A stretch of DNA of 50,413 bases from a bacterium (GTDB lineage Bacteria; Zhuqueibacterota; Zhuqueibacteria; Residuimicrobiales; Residuimicrobiaceae), in contig JAKQNR010000012.1 in the NCBI GenBank assembly GCA_029565685.1, forward strand, positions 1-50,413. The letters are read 5' to 3'. Of the stretch, positions 42,671 to 50,413 are shown one piece after another. A model generated the notes under the pieces. The model searched no databases, was not told the origin of the DNA, and saw only the letters and a list, made by a program, of their open reading frames with translations. The stretch's first letter is position 1. Each line of letters begins with the position of its first letter. Both the position numbers and the translations under genes were made by a program.

Positions 42671-44104
42671 ATGAAGAAAGCCATCGTTTTGCTGCTGCTG
42701 ATCGGTTCGGCAACCATGGTCCTTGCCGCCGGGGTGGACTTGACCGGCGTCGGTGTTCGTTCAACGAGTCTGGGAGGCAATTATCGGGCTATTTCCAACG
42801 ATTGGAGCGGTATGTTCTGGAATCCGGCGGGATTGGTCTGGAGCAAGGGCCTCAAGGCCGGCGCCAGCGTGGAGATGATCACTCCGTCCAGCACCTATTC
42901 CTCCGCTGCCATAGGTGGAATGCAGTTCAGCGGCACCTCCAGCACAGCGATCGAAAACGAGAGCAAGAGGTTCCTGATGCCCGCTGCCGGCGTTTATTAC
43001 AGCAATGAAAAATTTGCCGTGGGTTTGGGTTTTTGGGCGCCGTTTGGTCTGGGAGCAAAATGGGATCTGCTCAACACCACTCAATACAACCTCGCTTACC
43101 CTAAATTCGAGTTTGAAGACGATCTTAAAGTGCTGGCACTGCAACCCACGTTTTCCTACAAGCTGAACGATCGTTTCTCTGTCGGCGTCGGCCTGACTCT
43201 GCTCTATGCAGACATCTCCATCCGCAAACCCAATTTCAGCCCGAACCCGATCACGTTCAAGCCCGAGTACGCCATGTTGAAAAACGCGCTCGGCGCCTCC
43301 GCCCTTTCGCCCTTTGATCACTTTCTCACCGAGGCGAACCTCGAGGGCAACGGCATGGGCTTTGGTTTGAGCTTTGGCTTGCAGTTTAAACCGGTTGAAA
43401 GCCTGGCGCTGGGCGCTTCGGTCAAATGGTACAACACTCTTGGTTTAGAAGGCACGATTCTCGCCGACACCTATTATGCCAAAGATCCGGGCAACGTCAA
43501 ACCCACTCTCGATCAGCTGCTGTCGCTGAATATGATCACTCAGGCCCAGTACGCCAGCTTGGCCGGCGCCTACTCGGGCGTCAAAGCGACTGCGATCCCC
43601 AAAACCGATGTTACGGCCGATCTGCCGCTGCCCACCAACATCGGCGTCGGCTTTGCCTATACAGGGATCAACAAGCTGCTCATCACCGGCGATATGGCGT
43701 TGACCCAGTGGTCTGCCTGGGACGTGATCGAAATCAAGGCCGACGGCAACAAGATCAGTGAATTAAAAGAAAATTGGGAAAACGGCATCCGCATGGGCCT
43801 GGGCCTCGAGTACGGCTTGCCCTTCTCCAACGCCAAGCTGCGCGCCGCGTTTTATTCCGAACCCAACGCCGCTGCCGACGAAACCATGAACCCCACCATT
43901 CCAGACATCAACCGGCGCAATGTCGTGGTCTTTGGTCTCGGTTTTCCGCTCGGACCGGTGGAAGTCGGCTTGATGTATGAACATATGTTCATCGGAGATA
44001 AAACCGTCGCGTGGTCGCCGGCGGTCGTGCCCTTTGAAAATTTGGGCGGCATTTACTCCATGTCGGTCAACAACATCATGTTTGGCATTGATTATAATTT
44101 TTAG
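42671..44104 (+). CDS. OmpP1/FadL-family outer-membrane transporter
   Basis: 477 residues, start fixed by GAGGAGG and a Sec signal peptide (MKKAIVLLLLIGSATMVLA). OmpP1/FadL features: VGVRSTSLGGNYRAISNDWSGMFWNPAGL at the mature N-terminus (plug/hatch with the NPA motif), barrel strands with alternating aromatics, and PLPTNIGVGFAYTGINKLLITGDMALTQWSAW in the second half. Ends in NNIMFGIDYNF, with the terminal Phe needed for barrel insertion. Transports long-chain fatty acids or other hydrophobic compounds. Divergent from the FadR-like gene and followed by a strong terminator. Confidence 0.93.
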   Translation: MKKAIVLLLLIGSATMVLAAGVDLTGVGVRSTSLGGNYRAISNDWSGMFWNPAGLVWSKGLKAGASVEMITPSSTYSSAAIGGMQFSGTSSTAIENESKRFLMPAAGVYYSNEKFAVGLGFWAPFGLGAKWDLLNTTQYNLAYPKFEFEDDLKVLALQPTFSYKLNDRFSVGVGLTLLYADISIRKPNFSPNPITFKPEYAMLKNALGASALSPFDHFLTEANLEGNGMGFGLSFGLQFKPVESLALGASVKWYNTLGLEGTILADTYYAKDPGNVKPTLDQLLSLNMITQAQYASLAGAYSGVKATAIPKTDVTADLPLPTNIGVGFAYTGINKLLITGDMALTQWSAWDVIEIKADGNKISELKENWENGIRMGLGLEYGLPFSNAKLRAAFYSEPNAAADETMNPTIPDINRRNVVVFGLGFPLGPVEVGLMYEHMFIGDKTVAWSPAVVPFENLGGIYSMSVNNIMFGIDYNF

Positions 44105-44140
44105 CGTGCAGCAGCACCACGCGCTTTCCGCCAAGCCCTT

Positions 44141-44164
44141 GCCCCTGCGGCAGGGGCTTTTTTT
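44141..44164 (+). terminator. Intrinsic terminator of the fadL-type gene
   Basis: GCCCCTG, CGG loop, CAGGGGC and seven T. Confidence 0.92.
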
Positions 44165-44281
44165 ATGCACAGGCCCGGACAAGCCGTCCATAAAGCAAAT
44201 GCTTGGTTTTTAGCCTGTTTTTTTGTATTTTTTATCCGGTCTATGGCCGCAACGATTGCTGAATTCTTTCTGGAATCTGCG

Positions 44282-45088
44282 ATGAGAAAAGGACTTTTTC
44301 TGATCACCGGTCTGCTGGCCCTGGGCGGCTGTTCTCTGGACGACGGCCTGCAGCCGACCCGCAGCGGCTTTAGCGGCACGATCCGCTTCAAGAACGCATG
44401 GCCGGCGCAGACCGATCAGGTGCTGGTGGTGGCGGCCACGCGATTTCCCCCCAGCGCCATTGCAGATATCGTGATGAGCGATCCGCTGCCCTTACACCAG
44501 GACTCGGTGGATTATACGCTGTTCACCACTCCGCAGCTGTTTGCGGCAGTGGGTGTAGTGTGGAAGGAAAAAAATCAGCCCTGGGATGTAACCAACCTCA
44601 TCGGCCTCTACTTCGACAGCGACAATCTGTTCAATCCTGGCAAAGTCCATGTCCGCAACCGCGACGAGATGGTGGAAAACATCGACATCGAAGCGGATTT
44701 ATCTAAAGCTAAACGTAAAGTCACAAGCGGCATCGAAGGTATGCTGCGCACCCGCGGCGAGTGGCCGCCGGCCAGCCAATCGTTGCTCATGGTGGCTTCT
44801 AAACCGATCTTGCCTTTCGGACTGCTGGACATCTCGCTGGGACAACCGATAGAGGCGCCTTTCGACTCCAGCCGGTTTTTCCTCAATCTGCAGCCGGGCA
44901 CCTATCGCCTGGTGGGGGCGTTGCTCATAGAAAAAGGCGCTGACATCGGCCTCTCCAGCGTCGTCGGCCTGTATTATAAAAAAGCGGGCGATCTCTTCCC
45001 AGGCGCCATCACCATAGCCAGTGATACCACCATCATTCGGGGAGTGGAGATCCACATCGATTTTAACAAAAGGCCGTTTGCCGGATAA
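44282..45088 (+). CDS. Lipoprotein with two repeated domains
   Basis: 268 residues with a lipobox (LLALGGC, Cys17) giving an outer-membrane lipoprotein. The mature part consists of two related halves of about 115 residues: SGFSGTIRFKNAWPAQTDQVLVVAATRFPP... and SGIEGMLRTRGEWPPASQSLLMVASKPILP.... Each contains a W-P core, a LIGLYF/VVGLYY strand, a PG-x-[VI] turn and an ending in VENIDIEADL/VRGVEIHIDF. No family recognised. Ends 10 bases before the TonB receptor gene, so it is probably a surface partner of that receptor, as lipoprotein-receptor pairs often are. Start chosen for the signal; Shine-Dalgarno weak. Confidence 0.75.
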   Translation: MRKGLFLITGLLALGGCSLDDGLQPTRSGFSGTIRFKNAWPAQTDQVLVVAATRFPPSAIADIVMSDPLPLHQDSVDYTLFTTPQLFAAVGVVWKEKNQPWDVTNLIGLYFDSDNLFNPGKVHVRNRDEMVENIDIEADLSKAKRKVTSGIEGMLRTRGEWPPASQSLLMVASKPILPFGLLDISLGQPIEAPFDSSRFFLNLQPGTYRLVGALLIEKGADIGLSSVVGLYYKKAGDLFPGAITIASDTTIIRGVEIHIDFNKRPFAG

Positions 45089-45098
45089 GGGTTTGGCG

Positions 45099-47234
45099 AT
45101 GAAACAACTGTACCCCCTTTTGTTGCTCTTTGCAACGTTTGTTTTCAGTCAGACTGAAGGCCGATTGTCCGGTCAGGCGGTGGATGCAAAAACCGGCGAA
45201 CCGTTGCCCGGCGTCAACATCCTGCTGGTCGACACCGCCATCGGCCAGGCGACCGACCTGTCCGGCCGCTTTGAGTTGAGCGGCATCCCCGCAGGCGTCT
45301 ACACGTTGCGAGCCAGCATGGTCGGCTATCGCTCCTTGCAGATACGGAGCATTCACATTCCCGCGAAACCAGGCGCCCGGTTTACCCTGGCCCTGGAGCC
45401 CATCCTGATCCAGGAGGCCGACGTCGTAGTCACAGCGGCAAAGCGGCGGCAGAGCATACAGGACTCGCCCAACAGCGTGGGCGTGCTCACCAGCCGCGAT
45501 CTGGTGCAAAAAAACGAAATTTACCTGGATAAAATGCTGGAGAACGCCTCAGGGGTCAACTTTATAGGTTCTCAGATCAACATCCGCGGTTCCTCCGGCT
45601 ATAACTATGGCGCAGGAACACGGGTGTTGATGCTGATCGACGGCGTGCCGGTGCTGCCCGGCGACAGCGGCGATCTGAAATGGGATCTGGTACCCGCCAC
45701 CCAGGTGGAACGGGTGGAAATCATCAAAGGCGCGGGTTCGGCGCTCTATGGTTCCAGCGCCCTGGGCGGGGTGGTCAACATTATCACCAAATCCGCCACC
45801 GACCGGCCGCTCACCCATCTGCGCTTTTCCGCCGGCCTGTACGACAAGCCCTCTTTTCCCGAGTGGCGCTGGACCGACCGCCTGCTCCATTTCGACGATA
45901 TGGATGTGGACCACTCCCGCCGCATCGGTAAAAGCCAAATTCTGCTGGCTGCGGGGCGCCACCAGTCCACCGGCTACAGCCAGAACGGATCCTACCAGCG
46001 CATGAACGGCTCATTCAAATGGTTCCGCCCGGTTTCCACCCATGCCAACCTCACCCTGGCGGCCAATTGGGAGGCCGGCAAGCGCGGCACCGGCCTGATG
46101 TGGCGCAGCCAGCGCCGCGCCTTGGAAGTATCGCCGGAAGCGGTGGGAGATCATACCCATTCCGACAAACTCAGCGTCAATGCCTTTCATCAGTGGGCAG
46201 CGCGCAGCACTCTGGCGGTGAAAACTCGGCTCTCCTATTTCCGCAATTATTGGAAAAACATTTTCCATGACAATATCACCGCCTCCACAGCGCAAAAGTT
46301 CGGCTTGGAGATCCAAGGCGACTATCAGCGATCCGCGGTCCATGTGCTCACCTTTGGTACAGAGGAGACCTGGGATCAGGTGCAGTCCGGACTAGTGGGA
46401 AATCATGACCAGTATGGCCTTTCCGCTTATGTGCAGGATGAACGGCGCCTTCTCCGCACCCTTTCCCTCACCCTGGGAGGCCGCTACGATTATCAGCACA
46501 TTGATACTGGATTCCGGGATGAAAAATTCAGTCCTAAAGCGGGGTTGGTCTGGCAGGCGCATTCATCGATCTCCGCCCGCTTTTCCTCAGGCAAAGGGTT
46601 CCGTGCCGCCAGTATGTCGGAACGGTTTTCCGACTCGATTTATTCAGGGCTGAGGCTGGCGCCCAATCCCGAACTGCGTTCAGAGACCGCTTGGTCCCAT
46701 GAGATCGGCGCCAACATTCGTCTGGGCACTCTCATGAATCTGGACATCGCCGGCTTCAGCAGCGATTACTGGAACCTGATCGAACCGGTGCCGGACGAAG
46801 CGCAAAACATTCAGTTCATCAATGTCACCCGTGCCCGGATCTCAGGCCTGGAAACTATGGCCAAATTCAACCCCGGGATCCGCGGTTTGACCTGCGATGT
46901 GAGCTATACGCTGATGAATCCCCGGGACCTGTCGTTGAATGAAACGCTGGCTTATCGTCCCCGGCGGCTGCTGCAAACCGGTCTGGCCTATCAGTTCGGC
47001 CCTGTGGAGCTGAGCGTAGACTATCGCTATATCTCGCGACTGGATCAAGTCAAACTCTATCCCATGGACGACCGCGTGGCGCAAAAAACCGTCGACCTGC
47101 ATATAGGCTTTCAATGGCAGGCCTGGCATCTCAGCGGCCATGTGTACAATCTTTTCAACCACAATCACACCCAGATGGAAAGAACCCTGATGCCGATCCG
47201 TCATTTTGTCCTGACTCTACGGGCCGCGGTCTGA
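45099..47234 (+). CDS. TonB-dependent receptor with CarboxypepD_reg-like domain
   Basis: 711 residues, start at 45099 with AAGGG upstream and Sec signal peptide (MKQLYPLLLLFATFVFS). CarboxypepD_reg-like domain at about 22-100 (GQAVDAKTGEPLPGVNILLVDT ... GQATDLSGRFELSGIPAG), plug domain at 105-230 (NIRGSSGYNYGAGTRVLMLIDGVP; VEIIKGAGSALYGSSALGGVVNIITK), then a 22-strand-type barrel. The plug and barrel style resembles receptors for vitamin B12 or iron chelates, but substrate is not determinable. Paired with the duplicated-domain lipoprotein 10 bases upstream. Only distantly similar to the receptor at 241-2571. Confidence 0.92.
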   Translation: MKQLYPLLLLFATFVFSQTEGRLSGQAVDAKTGEPLPGVNILLVDTAIGQATDLSGRFELSGIPAGVYTLRASMVGYRSLQIRSIHIPAKPGARFTLALEPILIQEADVVVTAAKRRQSIQDSPNSVGVLTSRDLVQKNEIYLDKMLENASGVNFIGSQINIRGSSGYNYGAGTRVLMLIDGVPVLPGDSGDLKWDLVPATQVERVEIIKGAGSALYGSSALGGVVNIITKSATDRPLTHLRFSAGLYDKPSFPEWRWTDRLLHFDDMDVDHSRRIGKSQILLAAGRHQSTGYSQNGSYQRMNGSFKWFRPVSTHANLTLAANWEAGKRGTGLMWRSQRRALEVSPEAVGDHTHSDKLSVNAFHQWAARSTLAVKTRLSYFRNYWKNIFHDNITASTAQKFGLEIQGDYQRSAVHVLTFGTEETWDQVQSGLVGNHDQYGLSAYVQDERRLLRTLSLTLGGRYDYQHIDTGFRDEKFSPKAGLVWQAHSSISARFSSGKGFRAASMSERFSDSIYSGLRLAPNPELRSETAWSHEIGANIRLGTLMNLDIAGFSSDYWNLIEPVPDEAQNIQFINVTRARISGLETMAKFNPGIRGLTCDVSYTLMNPRDLSLNETLAYRPRRLLQTGLAYQFGPVELSVDYRYISRLDQVKLYPMDDRVAQKTVDLHIGFQWQAWHLSGHVYNLFNHNHTQMERTLMPIRHFVLTLRAAV

Positions 47235-47327
47235 GCTAAGCCGCACCGGCTCTGCGTGAATAAAAGCCCATTTTTAAGTCGACGGAGCGGCAGTAAAGAT
47301 TACCCCATAGCGAAGGAAAGGAACAGG

Positions 47328-47834
47328 ATGGAACCGACTCGCATATTTTTTGATGTGGAAGCTAACGGAAAATCGCTGGGACGCATCGTGATCGAATTGT
47401 TTACAGACACGGTGCCTAAAACCGCGGAAAATTTTCGCGCCCTTTGTACAGGAGAAAAAGGCTTTGGCTTCAAAGGCAGCCTATTTCATCGCATTATTCC
47501 GCAATTCATGATTCAGGGCGGTGATTTCACCAACCACAACGGCACCGGCGGCCGATCGATCTACGGAACCAAGTTCGCGGACGAAAATTTTCAGCTCAAG
47601 CACACCGGGCCGGGAATCGTCTCCATGGCCAACGCCGGACCCAACACCAATGGCTCGCAGTTCTTCATCACCACGGTGAAAACCGCCTGGCTGGACGGAA
47701 AACATGTGGTGTTCGGCAAAGTGATCGAGGGCATGGAAGTGGTAACAGCGGTGGAAGCGTTGGGCTCATCCAGCGGCAAGCCGCAGCAGACTGTGCGGAT
47801 CAGAGAGTGCGGTCAGATGGAAAATAAATCATAA
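47328..47834 (+). CDS. Cyclophilin-type peptidyl-prolyl isomerase, eukaryote-like
   Basis: 168 residues from the ATG at 47328 (GGAAAGGAAC upstream), no signal peptide, so cytoplasmic. Carries the full cyclophilin-A signature set: [16 protein letters not shown] (catalytic Arg, Phe, Gln), [35 protein letters not shown] and [12 protein letters not shown] with the Trp that binds cyclosporin in eukaryotic forms. Much closer to eukaryotic cyclophilin A than to E. coli PpiA/PpiB. Stands alone between the TonB receptor and a convergent transporter. Confidence 0.97.
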   Translation: MEPTRIFFDVEANGKSLGRIVIELFTDTVPKTAENFRALCTGEKGFGFKGSLFHRIIPQFMIQGGDFTNHNGTGGRSIYGTKFADENFQLKHTGPGIVSMANAGPNTNGSQFFITTVKTAWLDGKHVVFGKVIEGMEVVTAVEALGSSSGKPQQTVRIRECGQMENKS

Positions 47835-47840
47835 ACGCTC

Positions 47841-47870
47841 ACAGGGTGGGCTGGCGTCCGTCCACCCTGT
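47841..47870. terminator. Possible bidirectional hairpin between convergent genes
   Basis: ACAGGGTGG and CCACCCTGT form a 9-bp stem with a 12-base loop, 7 bases after the cyclophilin stop. No U-tract, so it may aid termination only weakly. Confidence 0.35.
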
Positions 47871-47947
47871 TCCACTCAGCCAAGTCCATGGCCTCCATTG
47901 TGGCAAAGCGCCGCATGGCATCTTCAATCGCAACTGCTTCGCTTTTT

Positions 47948-49369
47948 TCACTCCTGCTCCACTGAACGCTGACGGGTCCAATAGCGTTCGATCTGCTCCA
48001 GGCTTTTCCCCTTGGTCTCCGGCACCCATTTGGCGAAAAAGAGGGTGGCCAGCAGGCAGATGGCGGAAAAGGTAAAAAATCCAGTATGCGCGCCGAAAGA
48101 GGCGACATACCAAGGAAAGAGAAACACACTGACGAAATTGGTCGCCCAGTTCACGAACGTGGCGATCGACATGGCGCGGCCGCGCACGCGGTTGGGAAAG
48201 ATCTCGCCGGTGATGACCCAGATCACAGCGCAGATGGACAATGCCACGCACGCCATGTAGCCGCCCAGAGCCACTCCGATCCACAGCGCCGATTTTACCT
48301 CCAGAGTAAATTGCAGAGCAATGACCGACAGCCACAGGGTTACGAAAGCCATACCGCCGACCAGCAGCGGCCTTCGGCCCCAGTGATCGATCTTCCACAA
48401 CGCCAACAGCGTAAAAACCAGATTGATGAAACCGATGATGACCTGATAGGAGAGCGCTCCGCCGAGGTTGACTCCGGCCTGTTCCAGTACGATAGGGCCG
48501 TAATAGATTACGATGTTCACGCCGGTCAGCTGGCCGAAAAACGACAATCCGATGCCCACCAGCAGCGCCCGACGCAGACCAGGTCTGAAAAGTTCGGCCA
48601 GCCTGCCCTCCTCTGCAGCCAGCGCGGCCTGGATCTCCTGCCACTCAGCGGCAGCCGTTTCCGGACCGTTGATCCGGTTCAGGATCGAGCGCCCTTCACT
48701 GGCCCTAGCGTGCGCGATCAGCCAGCGCGGGCTCTCTGGAATGCCGAACAGCAGCAGGAGAAACAGGAGTCCTGGGATCATCTCTGCGCCGAACATGGCG
48801 CGCCAAACTTCGGTGATCATCACCCGCCTTGCCAGGTCCCACCCCATCAACGCCTGGCTGTGGCTCTGAGAAAAATTCAGCAGCCACCAGTTTGAATAAT
48901 AGGACAGCAGAATGCCGATGACAACAGAGAGCTGGTAGAACGCCACCAGGCGGCCGCGCATCCACGGCGGCGCCAGCTCCGAGATATACAGCGGCGCCAA
49001 CACAGAGGCGATGCCGACGCCGAGCCCGCCGAGCAGACGCGCGCTGATCAACACGGCAAAGTTCGGCGGCAGGCAGGAGCCGGCAGCGGAGATCAGCAGC
49101 AACAGTGAAGCGATGATCAGTAGAGGCCGGCGGCCGAGTCGATCACTGAGGGATCCACCCAGAAGCGCGCCTAAAAGACAGCCCACCAGCGCCGAACTGC
49201 CGAACCAGCCGACCTGAAGCTTGCTCAGACTGAACTGCGCTTCAACCATGGAGAACGTCCCGGAGATCACCGCAGTGTCAAAGCCGAACAGCAAGCCCCC
49301 CAGAGAGGCGACAAAACAAATCCGCGCCAGATAAAAACGAGCGCTGAAAGACGGCAAAGTAGTCGGCAT
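47948..49369 (-). CDS. MFS sugar/proton symporter (SP family)
   Basis: 473 residues from the ATG at 49369 with GAGGG upstream. Twelve membrane helices and the sugar-porter signatures: GGLLFGFDTAVISG in helix 1, GGSLSDRLGRRP, PLYISELAPPWMRGRLVAFYQL, PESPRWLIAHAR after helix 6, GQLTGVNIVIYYGP, DHWGRRPLL, and PETKGKSLEQIE at the C-terminus. This set matches xylose/arabinose/glucose-type symporters (XylE, AraE, GlcP); the precise sugar is uncertain. It lies 107 bases downstream of the truncated hydrolase on the same strand. Confidence 0.93.
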   Translation of the reverse strand: MPTTLPSFSARFYLARICFVASLGGLLFGFDTAVISGTFSMVEAQFSLSKLQVGWFGSSALVGCLLGALLGGSLSDRLGRRPLLIIASLLLLISAAGSCLPPNFAVLISARLLGGLGVGIASVLAPLYISELAPPWMRGRLVAFYQLSVVIGILLSYYSNWWLLNFSQSHSQALMGWDLARRVMITEVWRAMFGAEMIPGLLFLLLLFGIPESPRWLIAHARASEGRSILNRINGPETAAAEWQEIQAALAAEEGRLAELFRPGLRRALLVGIGLSFFGQLTGVNIVIYYGPIVLEQAGVNLGGALSYQVIIGFINLVFTLLALWKIDHWGRRPLLVGGMAFVTLWLSVIALQFTLEVKSALWIGVALGGYMACVALSICAVIWVITGEIFPNRVRGRAMSIATFVNWATNFVSVFLFPWYVASFGAHTGFFTFSAICLLATLFFAKWVPETKGKSLEQIERYWTRQRSVEQE

Positions 49370-49476
49370 AGGTCCCTCGCTGGATGATGGGCTTTGGCGA
49401 CAGACAGAACGCTTGGAAAAAAAAGCTGCAGACCGCACCTTAGTGCCGGATGAAGGATATTCGAATGCCCTGATGA

Positions 49477-50280
49477 TCACTGGATCAGCTTTTCAACCCA
49501 GGCTTTGACCGCTTTAGCCGGCCGTTCTGTCTCGACCACCTGCAGTCGGGGATTGGCCGCCAAAGCCGGGGCGAATATCCGTCGCCGGGCAGGCTCGTTC
49601 AAAGGGCGCTTGCACGCATCCAGCGGATTTATCAGCAGAACGGGCCTTTTCCATTCAGCCAGCAGTTCGGGTAAATCATAATATTTAAGCACATTGGGTA
49701 AAAAATCTTCGTGCGACCAAGCATATTGCTCGGAAACAGCTAGGGATTCAAAACACGCCAGCCCGGCGATGGAGCAAAGGCCGATCACCGATTCGTCCAA
49801 AGCCGCAACATGCTGGGCCACCACGCCGCCCATGCCATGGCCAGCGACGATGATTCGATTCGGATCAACCCTGTTGATGTTGCGGAGAAAAGCCAGGGCC
49901 GAAAGTCCGTCACGAAAGCGCATGGCGGTGATAGGATCGCCGTTGGCGGCGGAGACATAAGAGATCCAGCGGGAGCTGTGGCCCCAAGAGGCCATTTCAT
50001 AGGGAAGCTGTGCAGGCTGAGTGTCGCCCCAGCCGCGCAAATCCACTGTCAGCACAGCAAGGTCCGCTGGTTGGCTGTCCAAAAAGCCAACGGCCTGGGC
50101 CAGAATGTTCTCCTGGTGCAGTTCGGTCCAGCGGCCGCGATCATCAAAAAAGAGCATTCCGGCGATCCGGTTCGCGTGCGCCAAAGGGACGAGCAAGGTG
50201 GCCGGCAGCTCGATGCCCTGCTCTGCCTGCAGAATGAACTCCTGCAGCTCATGCGCCCAGACTCGAAAAGGTGTATCCAT
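49477..50280 (-). pseudogene. Alpha/beta-hydrolase C-terminal domain, 5' truncated by IS
   Basis: 267 codons. The first three codons lie inside the IS terminal repeat (50273-50280), so the original start is gone and the visible ATG is accidental. The fold is that of acetylxylan-esterase-like hydrolases: LTVDLRGWGDTQPAQ, then RIIVAGHGMGGVVAQHVAALD, then KRPVLLINPLDA. The nucleophile elbow reads G-H-G-M-G: Gly149 sits where Ser is needed. In related tandem esterases one domain is inactive, so this may be the C-terminal dead domain of a once longer protein. Expression is unlikely unless driven from the IS. Confidence 0.75.
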
Positions 50281-50413
50281 CCTGTGAAGTACATCTGCTC
50301 GCCCAGCTAATTTCTTCGTATATTATCTCCGTACAAACCAGGAGATATTACGATGCCAACGAATCAAGCGCAAAAGCAAGGGCGGATGTTTGCCATAGTC
50401 GAGCAATATCTGC
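50273..50413 (+). mobile_element. Partial IS66-like insertion sequence, outer end
   Basis: Begins with the terminal motif GTATCCATCCTGTGAAGTAC shared with the left end of the window (131-138 inward), followed by a TATATT box and AGGAG before an ORF start at 50354. The element extends beyond the window. No target duplication can be seen because the other end lies outside. Confidence 0.6.
50354..50413 (+). CDS. IS66-like TnpA-type accessory protein, N-terminus only
   Basis: Twenty visible codons with the segment RMFAIVEQYL, matching the partial ORF at 1-58 on the minus strand. AGGAG lies 8 bases before the ATG. Family name tentative; IS origin is well supported by the paired terminal sequences. 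Confidence 0.5.

Overview
The window looks like a chromosomal piece from an uncultivated, diderm, non-photosynthetic bacterium of the wider FCB/KSB1-type neighbourhood. This is inferred from TonB-dependent receptors with N-terminal carboxypeptidase-like domains, a secreted protein with a C-terminal FlgD-like/T9SS-type 'NYPNPFNPST' domain, an OmpP1/FadL porin, several Tat-exported carbohydrate-active proteins and a succinylase-type diaminopimelate route. No marker gene in the window fixes the phylum. Most of the window has balanced to GC-rich sequence; roughly 4.3-9.2 kb is clearly more AT-rich.

Region by region. (1) 1-138 and 50273-50413 are two diverged copies of the same insertion-sequence end, each reading outward into an IS66-like tnpA-type ORF, so the window lies between two IS copies. 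(2) 241-2571: TonB receptor, preceded by an orphan Tat leader. (3) 2656-9250: accessory island with a decayed IS1634-type element, an AT-rich secreted protein, a small protein/nucleotidyltransferase pair, gene remnants including an integrase N-terminus, interspersed repeats, and at its right edge an initiator tRNA-fMet. (4) 9.5-25.6 kb: mostly minus-strand set for polysaccharide or glycoconjugate breakdown and export: Tat protein of unknown fold, type-B carboxylesterase, MFS exporter, K+ channel, MBL hydrolase, GH16, GH29 fucosidase, a beta-helix/TIM-barrel fusion, an amidohydrolase-like protein and a T9SS-type secreted protein. (5) 26.6-31.8 kb: lysine/diaminopimelate operon (M20 DapE-like, lysC, dapB, dapA, dapD) behind a lysine riboswitch and intrinsic terminator. 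(6) 31.9-34.2 kb: a degenerate sigma-54-activator-like regulator with two membrane or exported proteins of unknown role. (7) 34.6-37.9 kb: PurF-like protein lacking the glutaminase cysteine, CE15-like esterase, and a cold-shock gene with an unusual leader. (8) 38-47.2 kb: ETF-linked Fe-S oxidoreductase, EtfA, EtfB, FadR-like TetR regulator, FadL porin, duplicated-domain lipoprotein and TonB receptor. (9) 47.3-50.3 kb: cyclophilin, sugar transporter and an IS-truncated alpha/beta hydrolase.

Functional links. The FadL/TetR/ETF/Fe-S block reads as fatty-acid uptake plus transfer of acyl-CoA dehydrogenase electrons to quinone. The lysine operon is self-contained feedback-controlled biosynthesis. 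The carbohydrate block suggests use of fucosylated and beta-glucan-type polymers. The best candidates for new biology are the tandem terminator-like hairpins in the cold-shock leader, the AAA+ pseudo-activator with its membrane partners, and the AT-rich metzincin-like protein with a broken zinc motif. All calls were made by eye; no database search was run.
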